Source: JAFGXT01 sp963677165 (GTDB lineage: Bacteria; Verrucomicrobiota; Lentisphaeria; Victivallales; SZUA-371). Taken from it: a stretch of DNA of 64,000 bases. The DNA is taken from contig CAXXSX010000002.1 in NCBI GenBank assembly GCA_963677165.2, positions 1,922,001 to 1,986,000 of the forward strand, written 5' to 3'. A model generated the notes under the pieces. The model saw only the letters and a program-made list of their open reading frames with translations, ran no database searches and was not told where the DNA came from. Of the stretch, positions 1-8,012 are shown in pieces. How positions within the stretch are numbered: the first letter of the stretch is position 1; each line of letters begins with the position of its first letter. The position numbers and the translations under genes are program-made.

Positions 1-2430
1 ATGGTGACGGGATCATCCGATTGCAGAAAGGAACAGCAATTAGTGACTGACGTTCTCGGACAGTTCGGAATAAAGACTGGCTCTGGAGCCAGTTTTACTT
101 TTCGTCTTTCCTGTGATCGAAAAACGAAACATGCTTCGGGTTATTCCATCAATGTGACTCCTGATGCGTGCTATATTGCTGCTTCGGAAGCGGTCGGTGT
201 TTTTTATGGTATACAGACGGTCAGACAGTTGTTTGGTCGTGATGAGAAAGGGATATTCATTCATAAAGTGAAAATAATGGATTATCCTAAACTGAAAATG
301 CGTGGTGTTTTTCTGAGTCTCCGAAATGTTACCGCTAACACGAAAAGCATCGATAATCTGAAAAGAATGTTTGCGGCTCTGGCTGAATTGAAAGTAAATA
401 CCCTGATATTGGAATTTGCCGATAACATCAAATATAGAAGTCGTAAATTTCCTAAAACCGCAAAGAGGGCATTTACACCTCAACAGGTGAAGGATTTGGT
501 TGCGTATGCTCGCAGTCTTCATTTTGAAGTTGTTCCATACTTACAGACCCTGAGCCATTGTCCCTGGATATTATCAAATCCGGATAACGTAAAGTTATTG
601 GAAGATCCGAAGAATACTGGTTGGCATACTGCCTGGTGTCCGTACCGACCCGCAACGAAAGCGTTTATTAAAGATATCATTGATGAAAGTATTGAGATCT
701 TTCAGCCAAAATATTTCCATATCGGCGTGGATGAAGTCGGTTGGGGGCCGTTTAACAAGTGTCCCGTTTGCAAAAAGCATTCTCCTGCGGAAGAACTCAG
801 AGATCATATTTTATATATGCATTCACTTCTGAAAGTTCATGGTGTCAGAGCAATTATTTATCAGGATGAACTGTGGCCTTCTCCCAAATCGTTTCGATTG
901 GTTAATATTGGGGGAAGTAAAATACTCGATCAGTTACCTAAGGATATAATTATCAATGTTTGGTATTATGGTACGGATACAAAGTACTTTGCTTCACAGC
1001 TGAAGTTTTTTTCGTCCAAAGGATTCAAGACGATTGGAGCCTCATTCGATAATCCTCAAAATACGATAATGATGTCGGAGCAAATAGCTAAATCTGCCGG
1101 TGGCCTCGGTATGAATATGACTTACTGGTATCGGGCGGGTAACTGGTCGAAATATCAGATTTCCGATGTAGCTGCTTCAATTACTACATTACTGGCTGCC
1201 TATAGTTGGAATTTTGAACGTCCCAAGCCCGATAAACTTACCTATGATACCGTGTCGGCGTTTATGCAGCCGTGGCTAAATAACAATTCTGAACTTGAAG
1301 ATTTGACCAGTCAGCCGATCTCTGTCCCTTATAATCATCGTTTGGGTTTCAAACCAGGTTCTTGGCCGGGTGAACCTTCGGACGACTCTCTCAAGGCGCT
1401 TCCTGCTGAAATGAAGATTGGTAAGACTCCGTTTTCAACCGGTCCCGTTTCCAGTAATAATATTCTTGCTGTCAGTGGACGTCCCGGCGATGGTTTACCG
1501 GCAGAGCAGGTAATGTCCGGAATTAATCTGAAAGCACAGAAACTGGTATTTCTGCATTCCTGTGGTATTCCGGATAATATTATCGCATTGAGCTATTTGT
1601 TTGGCGCTATTAAAAAACCGGTGATAGGGGAATATATTGTTGAATACGATGACCAGACCTCTGTTTCTATTCCACTGCGTTATAGAGATAATATTACATC
1701 TTGGAACTCCAGACTTTCTCCGCTGTTTGGACGGCGGGTTTATGTTACAGCAACTGCAAAAGAGCATCGATTTATGCTTTCTTCCTGGGAGTGGAGCAAT
1801 CCTAATCCCGATAAGATTATAACCCGAATTAAATTGAAAACTTCGAATTATCATAACGCTTCAATCGCGCTTGTGGCTTTGTCCGCCAGAAGTAAACCGT
1901 TAAACAATGTGCTATGGGAGGATTTTGATGAAAGCAGTATCGATGCTTTGTGGAAACGCTGGATAATGACTTGCTCAAATATCGGAAGTCAAGTTAAGAC
2001 TGAACTGGTTGACGTTGGTGGCGGAAGAGGATTGAAACTGTCATTGCCGCCAATTACAAAAAATTCTTCCAGAATTAATCTCGATTGTGCTATTGCTCTT
2101 GAACCGTCTCTCTGGGATAAAAATAATTTGAGCATGACGATTCAAATTCAAGATTATGATTCAATCCATACCGGTTTTTATCTTGGGAATAAGTTTTTTT
2201 CCAAATACGGGGTTACTTACAAAAATCTCAAGAACGGAACCAGTAAGGTCAAGATTTCAAGGGCTGGATTGTCTACGGAGCATGGAGCGCTGAAGAATAG
2301 TGATATCCAAAAGTTTCGAATGGCATTTTTCCTTAAGCCGAATTCCAAGCCGTCAACAATAATAATAGGACCAATCAGACTAATCAATCCGATTTTGGAT
2401 ATTCCTTACAATAACAATAGCTGGTATTGA
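1..2430 (+). CDS. GH20 beta-N-acetylhexosaminidase-like protein, probably 5' partial
   Basis: Likely exo-hydrolase removing terminal N-acetylhexosamine (GlcNAc/GalNAc) from host glycans. Residues 1-90 resemble the small alpha/beta domain that precedes GH20 catalytic domains, ending in an AVGVFYGIQTVRQL motif. The TIM-barrel domain follows (about 95-420) with the family signature HIGVDE; the Asp244-Glu245 pair would be the substrate-assisted catalytic pair. Residues 640-809 look like an extra beta-rich module, possibly carbohydrate-binding. The frame is open from base 1 and no signal peptide is seen, so the true start is probably upstream of the window. It faces the reverse-strand fucosidase, which suggests a shared glycan-degradation locus. 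Confidence 0.8.
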   Translation: MVTGSSDCRKEQQLVTDVLGQFGIKTGSGASFTFRLSCDRKTKHASGYSINVTPDACYIAASEAVGVFYGIQTVRQLFGRDEKGIFIHKVKIMDYPKLKMRGVFLSLRNVTANTKSIDNLKRMFAALAELKVNTLILEFADNIKYRSRKFPKTAKRAFTPQQVKDLVAYARSLHFEVVPYLQTLSHCPWILSNPDNVKLLEDPKNTGWHTAWCPYRPATKAFIKDIIDESIEIFQPKYFHIGVDEVGWGPFNKCPVCKKHSPAEELRDHILYMHSLLKVHGVRAIIYQDELWPSPKSFRLVNIGGSKILDQLPKDIIINVWYYGTDTKYFASQLKFFSSKGFKTIGASFDNPQNTIMMSEQIAKSAGGLGMNMTYWYRAGNWSKYQISDVAASITTLLAAYSWNFERPKPDKLTYDTVSAFMQPWLNNNSELEDLTSQPISVPYNHRLGFKPGSWPGEPSDDSLKALPAEMKIGKTPFSTGPVSSNNILAVSGRPGDGLPAEQVMSGINLKAQKLVFLHSCGIPDNIIALSYLFGAIKKPVIGEYIVEYDDQTSVSIPLRYRDNITSWNSRLSPLFGRRVYVTATAKEHRFMLSSWEWSNPNPDKIITRIKLKTSNYHNASIALVALSARSKPLNNVLWEDFDESSIDALWKRWIMTCSNIGSQVKTELVDVGGGRGLKLSLPPITKNSSRINLDCAIALEPSLWDKNNLSMTIQIQDYDSIHTGFYLGNKFFSKYGVTYKNLKNGTSKVKISRAGLSTEHGALKNSDIQKFRMAFFLKPNSKPSTIIIGPIRLINPILDIPYNNNSWY

Positions 2431-2603
2431 CTACGGCCTGGTGATTCTCTCGGGAGTCACCACTATCTTTTACTGTTTAAACAAATATACATTTCAGAAA
2501 TATGAAACATTACCTTTATGGATAACAGCCTTCCGTGCCATGCGATTGCAGAAAAGCTTACTGATTTATCACACTTCAATCCTAAAGAGTGGTTGTATCA
2601 CAG

Positions 2604-2645
2604 CCCCGCAACGGATCAGGAGAGCCGTTACGGGGTTATTTTTAT
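2604..2645 (+). terminator. Rho-independent terminator after the GH20 gene
   Basis: CCCCGCAACGG (2604-2614) pairs with CCGTTACGGGG (2625-2635) with one wobble, followed by TTATTTTT. It lies between convergent genes, so it may serve both. A weaker hairpin (GGTGATT/AGTCACC, 2440-2461) lies directly after the GH20 stop. Confidence 0.7.
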
Positions 2646-2653
2646 CTTCTCGT

Positions 2654-3931
2654 TTACGCGCCGGAATTGTAGAATTCGATTGTTCTTAGCTTGATTGGGC
2701 TGGAGGCTTCAAGGACTTCAAGCGTTATGCTGTTGCAGCGAATGAGCGGAAAGCGGCATATCGCCTTGTGTCCGATATTGTAGCCTTCGTATATGGTGAT
2801 TTCCTGGGGAACGCCGGGAGAAGTTACTTTGATCCGAAAACGGCGGATGTTCTCTCCCATACTCAGGTCTTCCTGGATGATGGCGTGGTCGATGGGCATA
2901 TAATTTCCCATGATACCATCGTTGTGGCTGACTTCACGGGAAAGCGTCCAGAAGTTGTCAGTACGGCTGAAATCGCTCATTGTGGCTATCGGTTCGGAAA
3001 AGCGTCGTGACACTTCTTTCCACATGCTTTTCAGGGCATTTGCGTCCGCGTCCGGAAGTAGACCGCGCCGGTCCGGTCCGATGTTGATCAGCATGTTACA
3101 TCCGCGTCCGATCGAGTAATAATATACTCCCAGCAGTTCTTCTCGACTTTTAACGGTACATTCATCTTTTTCACTGTAAAACCAGTTGATATCGCGCATT
3201 CTCATATCGCATTCGCCCGGCAGCCACAGTTCTCCGCCAGACTCGTCTACACGGTCGGTTTGTATAGAGAAGTTCAGCTTGGAGGTAGCGTTCCAGTGCG
3301 GCATCCCGGCATAGCCGTTTTCATTACCGATCCAGCGATAATCGGGATCGCCCATGTTGAACAGCAGGATTTCCGGCTGCATCCGGCGAATTTCAGCTGT
3401 GATACGTTTCCAGTCGTATTCATGGTTTTCCGAACCGCAGCCATCGAACCAGAGCATGTCGATACTGTCGTAGGAGCCGTCCAGCAGCTCGGAAATCTGA
3501 TCAATGAAATAGTCGTCGTAAGCCTGTGGATCGTCATACAGCGGCGAAGTCGCGTCCGCCGGAGAGTAATACAGTCCAACTTTTAAACCGTGCTTATGGC
3601 AGGCGTCCACGTATTCCCTGACCACATCGCCTTTCCCGTTTTTCCAGGGGGATGACGCGACAGAAAAATTAGTGTACTTTGACGGCCAGTTGGCAAAGCC
3701 GTCGTGATGTTTGGCGGTGAGTACCATGTACTTCGCGCCGCCTTCGGCTGCTGATCTGGCCCACTGTTCGCAATCCAGTGACGACGGATTGAAGTTTTCT
3801 GCTTTCATGTCGTTTTCGTTGCCGTCCCAGTCGCGGTGTCCTTCATGAAAGGTCCGTATACCGAAATGGACAAAAACGCCCAGTTCCCAGTCCTGATACT
3901 CAAGCTGTCGTTTTGTTGGTTTTACTGCCAT
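2654..3931 (-). CDS. GH29 alpha-L-fucosidase
   Basis: Predicted to release alpha-L-fucose from fucosylated glycans by a retaining mechanism. The 425-residue protein shows GH29 landmarks: GVFVHFGIRTFHEG near residue 18, LTAKHHDGFANWPSKYT at 71-87, and MLWFDGCG with the presumed nucleophile Asp163. A short C-terminal beta domain follows the barrel. There is no signal peptide at the chosen start, so it looks cytoplasmic. The ATG is preceded by GAGGAAATAATA, a good ribosome site. Upstream, beyond a repeat-rich stretch, the prophage separates it from a divergent AraC-type regulator that may once have controlled it. Confidence 0.9.
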   Translation of the reverse strand: MAVKPTKRQLEYQDWELGVFVHFGIRTFHEGHRDWDGNENDMKAENFNPSSLDCEQWARSAAEGGAKYMVLTAKHHDGFANWPSKYTNFSVASSPWKNGKGDVVREYVDACHKHGLKVGLYYSPADATSPLYDDPQAYDDYFIDQISELLDGSYDSIDMLWFDGCGSENHEYDWKRITAEIRRMQPEILLFNMGDPDYRWIGNENGYAGMPHWNATSKLNFSIQTDRVDESGGELWLPGECDMRMRDINWFYSEKDECTVKSREELLGVYYYSIGRGCNMLINIGPDRRGLLPDADANALKSMWKEVSRRFSEPIATMSDFSRTDNFWTLSREVSHNDGIMGNYMPIDHAIIQEDLSMGENIRRFRIKVTSPGVPQEITIYEGYNIGHKAICRFPLIRCNSITLEVLEASSPIKLRTIEFYNSGA

Positions 3932-4019
3932 TATTATTTCCTCGTGTTAATATGTTTCGCCTTCGGTGACCAGCGTTTCGCCGCTGGACCACGCCCGGCA
4001 AGGTGCCGGTGCCAAGTAA

Positions 4020-4064
4020 TGTCGTTAATTTGGTCAAAACAAGTTTTGCCTCAAATTAACGACA
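4020..4064. repeat. long inverted repeat
   Basis: TGTCGTTAATTT (4020-4031) is perfectly complementary to AAATTAACGACA (4053-4064), with an inner CAAAAC/GTTTTG stem, giving an almost fully paired 45-bp hairpin. No T-run follows on either side, so an operator or a cruciform/REP role is as likely as termination. Confidence 0.7.
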
Positions 4065-4164
4065 TGAGTGCCGCCATAAATCGCTGCGCGATCTAAAAAT
4101 TCTTTATGCTTTCGTAGCGCGAAGCGCGGAGTATGAAGCATTATTTGCCCGCGTAAACTTCCCT

Positions 4165-4249
4165 TATGTTTCCGTAGTTGCGAAGCAACGAAGTATGAAA
4201 CATTACGGAAGATACGTAGTATCTTCTCGACGCCGTCCGTCGTACGGAC
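4165..4249 (-). repeat. GTCCGTACGACGGAC-family dispersed repeat (copy 1, host flank)
   Basis: The reverse strand reads GTCCGTACGACGGACGGCG (4249-4231), then a tail with TTTCATACTTCG and a stem closing with CGGAAACAT. This head plus hairpin-tail layout recurs across the window. A headless tail of the same kind lies at 4098-4147. Confidence 0.75.
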
Positions 4250-4305
4250 AATTATAGTTGAATTTGATAAAAATAAAACTGCTGATATGTTATATTCTTA
4301 TAGTA

Positions 4306-4425
4306 TGCGAAATGGTTTTCTCACGCGTTTATAAATGGTTTTCTCAAAATTCTTCTTTTCCTGCTGTTTTTGCGAAAACATTTTATGAAAAATATCACGG
4401 CTTTGCTTTATAATCGGTTTTCTTA
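4306..4425 (+). repeat. putative left prophage end with transposase-type sites
   Basis: AAATGGTTTTCTCA occurs twice as a perfect direct repeat (4310-4323 and 4333-4346, 23 bp apart), with a third relative, AATCGGTTTTCTTA, at 4412-4425. A dinucleotide TG stands at 4306, as expected for Mu-like ends. An inverted relative lies near the right end (40864-40878). No convincing 5-bp target duplication could be found, so the exact boundary is uncertain. Confidence 0.5.
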
Positions 4426-4433
4426 TTTTGATT

Positions 4434-4462
4434 AAAAAAACCGCGCGGATTTCTCCGCACGG
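4434..4462 (-). terminator. terminator of the prophage late operon
   Basis: On the reverse strand CCGTGCGGA, a short loop and TCCGCGCGG form a 9-bp stem with one wobble, followed by seven T residues. It lies 26 bases beyond the patatin stop codon, at the very end of the leftward operon. Confidence 0.85.
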
Positions 4463-4487
4463 CCCCCTTCCTGTTCCCCTTTATATC

Positions 4488-5273
4488 TTAATCTGAAAGT
4501 TGATTCAGTGTATACTCGTAGGCATGATTTATCAAGTCGTGGTTATCTGACCACTTGAGCAAATGACTCCGGAAGGGAGTCGGGCGAATGATCGTTACGT
4601 TGGGCAAGTCTCCCCAGCGGGCGTCTTCGGTGATCTGGTGAGCCTCGCGTTCCGTTGACTCGTTGACTGCCTTTAATGCCCGTCCCAACTTTGTCCATGA
4701 TGATTTTTTATGTGGGGCGTCCTGCGGGCACAATATAATGTACACGCGCGCGTATGAGGCGATCTCGGTTAGTGGTATTGTCGGGACATTATTGATCACG
4801 CCGCCGTCAATATAATATTCTTCGCCAATTTTCCCCGGCTCGAAAACCTCAGGCATGTCGCTACTAATCAAAACGGTAGTAGGAGTGCCCGCCAGCATTA
4901 ATGACTTGTAATCTTTTAGGCGCGTAACCGAGACTTGGACGCGTGCGGTGGCATCGTCAGTCATATAATTTGACAGGAGCCTGAGGACTCCTGTATTGTC
5001 GTAAATCCAGTTGGTTTTTATTCCTGGGGTAAACATTTTGATCCACTGCCAGGTCGAAGATTTGAACAGATCGTCGATATCGGTATTGCGGATTATGTGT
5101 TCCATAGACTTGCCATTAAGCCCGGAGGCGTGCAAGGCGCTGACGATTGCGCCTGCGCTGGCTCCGCGATAGAGGTCTATATTGATCTTCAGTTCGTCCA
5201 TTGCTTTAAGTACGCCGATTGCGCTTTCGATCTGGCGGCAGCCGCCGCCCTGAATAATACATAAAGTTTTCAT
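4488..5273 (-). CDS. patatin-like phospholipase
   Basis: A 261-residue predicted lipid acyl hydrolase of the patatin fold. The oxyanion motif CIIQGGGCRQ starts at residue 5, the nucleophile elbow GASAG lies at about 38-42, and the catalytic Asp is in YIDGGVINNVP, giving the Ser-Asp dyad. It is the last gene of the prophage late operon, ahead of a strong terminator. There is no signal peptide. The position suggests a phage accessory role, such as helping membrane breakdown at lysis or acting as a lysogenic-conversion factor; both are inference. Confidence 0.85.
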   Translation of the reverse strand: MKTLCIIQGGGCRQIESAIGVLKAMDELKINIDLYRGASAGAIVSALHASGLNGKSMEHIIRNTDIDDLFKSSTWQWIKMFTPGIKTNWIYDNTGVLRLLSNYMTDDATARVQVSVTRLKDYKSLMLAGTPTTVLISSDMPEVFEPGKIGEEYYIDGGVINNVPTIPLTEIASYARVYIILCPQDAPHKKSSWTKLGRALKAVNESTEREAHQITEDARWGDLPNVTIIRPTPFRSHLLKWSDNHDLINHAYEYTLNQLSD

Positions 5274-5296
5274 AATTCCCCCTCCTCGGGTTAGTT

Positions 5297-5854
5297 TTAT
5301 TTCATCATTGTGCTTGGGGAGAAACTTACCTGACCGGCGAGAATAGTTCGGATACTTGGAACACTTGGAGCATTTGAGATTGTTTTTTTCTTGGGCTCGA
5401 ACTCCGGGGCCAGCTTATCGACGATGTATTGCAGCTCCTCGGTTGTCCAGGGCTTTTTCTTTTCGCCATGGTACTCCCGCGCGAATTTGAGAGGAATTAA
5501 AATTTGTCCCAGCTCTTCTCCGTCTAAATACATATAACCGGCAATTCGGTTTCCATATTTGTCCCACTTTGCGCCCTTAATTTCAAAGTTTTTGGCGGCA
5601 TCGCGTAATTTTTGAACATATAACGTAACCAGTAGTCCGGCACGAAGCTCCAGCTTACTTTTATAATGCAAGGTTTCCGGAGTGTCGAAACCGAGCAGGC
5701 GTATTGACTGCTTATATAAAGCAACATTAAGGCCCATTATTACGGTAGCTTTTACCGTATCGCCATCGGTTACAGTTACATTTTCCAACTTATAGTCGTA
5801 GGCAAAGGTGGCGAACGAAAGGCCGAGAAGGATTATTGTAAATAGCTTTTTCAT
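5297..5854 (-). CDS. secreted thermonuclease (SNase family)
   Basis: A 185-residue staphylococcal-nuclease-like protein with a signal peptide (MKKLFTIILLGLSFATFA). Catalytic landmarks are present: the calcium-site region VTDGDTV, IRLLGFDTPET (Arg and Glu of the active site) and DKYGNRIAGYMYLDG (second catalytic Arg). It would cut DNA or RNA outside the cytoplasm. The start codon overlaps the stop of the upstream small lipoprotein in an ATGA, implying translational coupling. A secreted nuclease in the late operon might clear host DNA at lysis; that role is inference. Confidence 0.85.
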   Translation of the reverse strand: MKKLFTIILLGLSFATFAYDYKLENVTVTDGDTVKATVIMGLNVALYKQSIRLLGFDTPETLHYKSKLELRAGLLVTLYVQKLRDAAKNFEIKGAKWDKYGNRIAGYMYLDGEELGQILIPLKFAREYHGEKKKPWTTEELQYIVDKLAPEFEPKKKTISNAPSVPSIRTILAGQVSFSPSTMMK

Positions 5855-6060
5855 TTTTTGGGCAGCTCCTTATCTATGATGATTGTGGCGTGTTTATTAT
5901 CGGTCGCGATAGAGAATGATCTATGGCCAATGCCCCATTGAGACACGTTAATGACCCGTAGGCCGTTTGTGTGGTCACTTATCGTTATATTCATGGGGAC
6001 ACGACAGCCGGTCAGAAACATTACGCCAACACAAAATGTTATGATTGTCAACTTTGCCAT
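5851..6060 (-). CDS. small phage lipoprotein
   Basis: This 69-residue protein starts with a hydrophobic segment ending in the lipobox LTGC, so it should be lipidated at Cys19 and anchored in a membrane. The mature part (about 50 residues) has no family I recognise. It is coupled to the nuclease gene by a 4-base overlap. Small lipoproteins at the end of phage operons can be outer spanins or superinfection-exclusion proteins. Neither role is shown here. Confidence 0.7.
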   Translation of the reverse strand: MAKLTIITFCVGVMFLTGCRVPMNITISDHTNGLRVINVSQWGIGHRSFSIATDNKHATIIIDKELPKK

Positions 6061-6108
6061 GATTTCTCTCCTGAGGCGGCGCGCTGCGGAGAGCGCGCCC
6101 TACCTGGT

Positions 6109-7065
6109 TTACTCTGTGGTTGCGGTTGATGTTGCTGCGACGGATACCCAAACCCCATCAGTATAAGTAAGGATTGCAGCGTCACCTTTCGCAAGAGTCA
6201 GAACTGCATCGGAATCGCCGATTTTTTGTCCGTTCGGATTAACGGTAACTCCTTTGGTTACGTCAACTGCGTCATATCCAACCTTGTCATTTTCGCTGGG
6301 GCTGGCTGGCAGCTTGATGACAATTGCTTCTGTGGTCGCGCTGGCAATATAATTATTACCGGGCTCTGCGGTGACACTGGATGTAATCGCAACATCGGTC
6401 AGGTCGCCGGAATTGGACTTGTCTGAAGAATCGTCATTCTTGGTGGAATCAGATGATTTTGTTTCGGTTATGGTGGTATTCTGGGCTCTAATCACATTGG
6501 CGAAACCGTCAAAAACTTGTTTCAAACCAATTTCTTGAGCGTTACTTTTACCAGTTGCTTTCCCCTCGCCGTCAGTCGTATTAGGGACGCTATTCGGTCC
6601 AACGGCTGCCAGATTAAAGGATGTAGCTTTTGTCTTAAACTGGGAGATTACTCCAACTTGCTGAGAATATGCAATAACAATTTCATTTGAATCACTTGGC
6701 TTGTCAACAAACGTTGCTCCGGTGAGCCCAAGTTTTCCGGTCGGAGTTACATTACTACCACTACTGGATGCGCTAGTTTCTATGTCAATACCGGATACGC
6801 TGCCGGACGCGACAATCGTTTTTTCACTAACTGCGGATTCTTTGCTTTTGTTGCTGGCGGTGGTATTTGTGGTTGTTTTTTCGGTAACCTTACCGTTTGA
6901 GTCATACTTTTCCGTGACAGTACTTCCAGTACTGTTGCTGGCGGTGGTAGCGCAGCCGGAAAGGGTCAGGATTGCGGCGATGCCGAGGAGGGCCAGTACG
7001 ACAGCTCCAAACGTGATTTTTTTCATGGTTCGATCCGTGTTTGTGTTGGTGATTGTTTGTTGCAT
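6109..7065 (-). CDS. Ser/Thr-rich phage lipoprotein
   Basis: A 318-residue protein with a lipoprotein signal (ITFGAVVLALLGIAAI, lipobox LSGC) followed by a low-complexity region rich in Ser, Thr and Asn (residues about 40-120) and a beta-rich C-terminal region. The first ATG has a good ribosome site (AGGAG, 8 bases upstream). An internal ATG at 7026 gives the more usual MKK start of a signal peptide, so either could be used. No family is recognised. Its place after the tail-fibre genes suggests a surface-exposed or virion-associated role. Confidence 0.65.
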   Translation of the reverse strand: MQQTITNTNTDRTMKKITFGAVVLALLGIAAILTLSGCATTASNSTGSTVTEKYDSNGKVTEKTTTNTTASNKSKESAVSEKTIVASGSVSGIDIETSASSSGSNVTPTGKLGLTGATFVDKPSDSNEIVIAYSQQVGVISQFKTKATSFNLAAVGPNSVPNTTDGEGKATGKSNAQEIGLKQVFDGFANVIRAQNTTITETKSSDSTKNDDSSDKSNSGDLTDVAITSSVTAEPGNNYIASATTEAIVIKLPASPSENDKVGYDAVDVTKGVTVNPNGQKIGDSDAVLTLAKGDAAILTYTDGVWVSVAATSTATTE

Positions 7066-7112
7066 TTTTTTTACTCCTGTTTGTTTGGGTTAAGGGGTTG
7101 ATTAATTAAGTT

Positions 7113-7385
7113 TTAAGAGGTGGATTCTTCGGTTTCGGTTGAGTCTACCTTTGTAAAATCAAGGGAAAACTCATCGCCAGAGGTGAACGTCCCGAGTAAA
7201 GCAGGGTTTGTAATACACATTTCAAGCGTTGCCGATGGAGTAAAGATCGCGAAAGTATTGTTTTCGTCGGTTCCATCAGCAGGATATTTACCATCTAACC
7301 CTACTGCTCCCATCTTTAGAATCTCATGGCTGCCCATTCTTTTAACTGAAACGATTTTCATTTTTGCTTTAATTGTTTCCGACAT
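7113..7385 (-). CDS. small phage protein of unknown function
   Basis: A 90-residue acidic protein with an AGGAG ribosome site ahead of its ATG. It begins with alternating beta-prone segments (ETIKAKMKIVSVKRMGS) and ends in a Ser/Thr/Glu-rich tail. It reads like a compact beta-sandwich, but no family is recognised. It sits between the fibre-like secreted protein and the lipoprotein in the late operon. Confidence 0.6.
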   Translation of the reverse strand: MSETIKAKMKIVSVKRMGSHEILKMGAVGLDGKYPADGTDENNTFAIFTPSATLEMCITNPALLGTFTSGDEFSLDFTKVDSTETEESTS

Positions 7386-7402
7386 TTTTGACTCCTGTTT
7401 TG

Positions 7403-7993
7403 TTAATTTTGAAGCTCGGTTTTACCGGCAAAGTAGATTGTTGAGTTATCATTATAGAAGCGGCACATATAGATGCCGGTTTCAGAGCTTGATATAATTT
7501 CCGTTGAGCCGTATGTGACGGAATAGCCGCTGGTATTGGTTATGATTAAGCGCATACTGGTTTCAGTGGCCAAGTTTGAAAAAGTAATGCCCGTCACGGC
7601 GGCGGTAGTTGTCGCCGCCTGGACGTTACCGTTGCTGTAGTCGACAGCGACGGCGCCGGAGATATCGCCAAGGGAATACCTGGTATTTGCAATTGGTTGT
7701 TTTGCCGCAATGTTGGTTGTGTTGGTTGATACGCTGCTAGTAAGAGTGTCCAGCTGCGTCTGGATCGCGGATGTCACGCCGGACAGATATCCTAGTTCGG
7801 CCGTAGTTACCGCGCTGCTGACCACGTTGCCGTCTGCGTCGATAATCAATACCATTGATACGGTCGCGTAAGACAAGGACAGGCTGGATGTGATATTAAA
7901 TGACGGCAGCGACAATGGGCGCGTGTCGGCGTTAGAACCCACCGCGAAGGTCAGTACGATTGACAGCGTTAGTAATTTTAATAGCTTTTTCAT
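7403..7993 (-). CDS. secreted tail-fibre-like protein
   Basis: I take the ATG at 7993, preceded by AAGGAG, rather than an upstream in-frame start inside the fibre gene. The 196-residue product then begins with a signal peptide (MKKLLKLLTLSIVLTFAVGSNA). The middle contains TTAELGYLSGVTSAIQTQL, a motif common in phage tail fibres just before their trimeric receptor-binding ends, followed by a heptad-like stretch and a beta-rich C-terminus. A signal peptide is unusual for a tail fibre. It may be a surface-displayed decoy or a modified fibre. Confidence 0.6.
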   Translation of the reverse strand: MKKLLKLLTLSIVLTFAVGSNADTRPLSLPSFNITSSLSLSYATVSMVLIIDADGNVVSSAVTTAELGYLSGVTSAIQTQLDTLTSSVSTNTTNIAAKQPIANTRYSLGDISGAVAVDYSNGNVQAATTTAAVTGITFSNLATETSMRLIITNTSGYSVTYGSTEIISSSETGIYMCRFYNDNSTIYFAGKTELQN

Positions 7994-8012
7994 AGTTATA
8001 TACTCCTTGTGG

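Larger units (their letters stand above)
3932..4305. other. repeat-rich intergenic region upstream of the fucosidase
   Basis: No gene is visible. The stretch holds a long hairpin (4020-4064), two GCTTC...GAAGC-type hairpins (4098-4147 and 4165-4200) and one reverse-oriented copy of the GTCCGTACGACGGAC repeat. The fucosidase promoter should lie here, but I cannot point to clear -35/-10 boxes. Confidence 0.6.

Noticed and set aside
2441..2689. 82-codon forward frame between GH20 and the fucosidase
   Set aside because: It runs across two hairpins and into the 3' end of the reverse-strand fucosidase; composition is not protein-like and there is no ribosome site.
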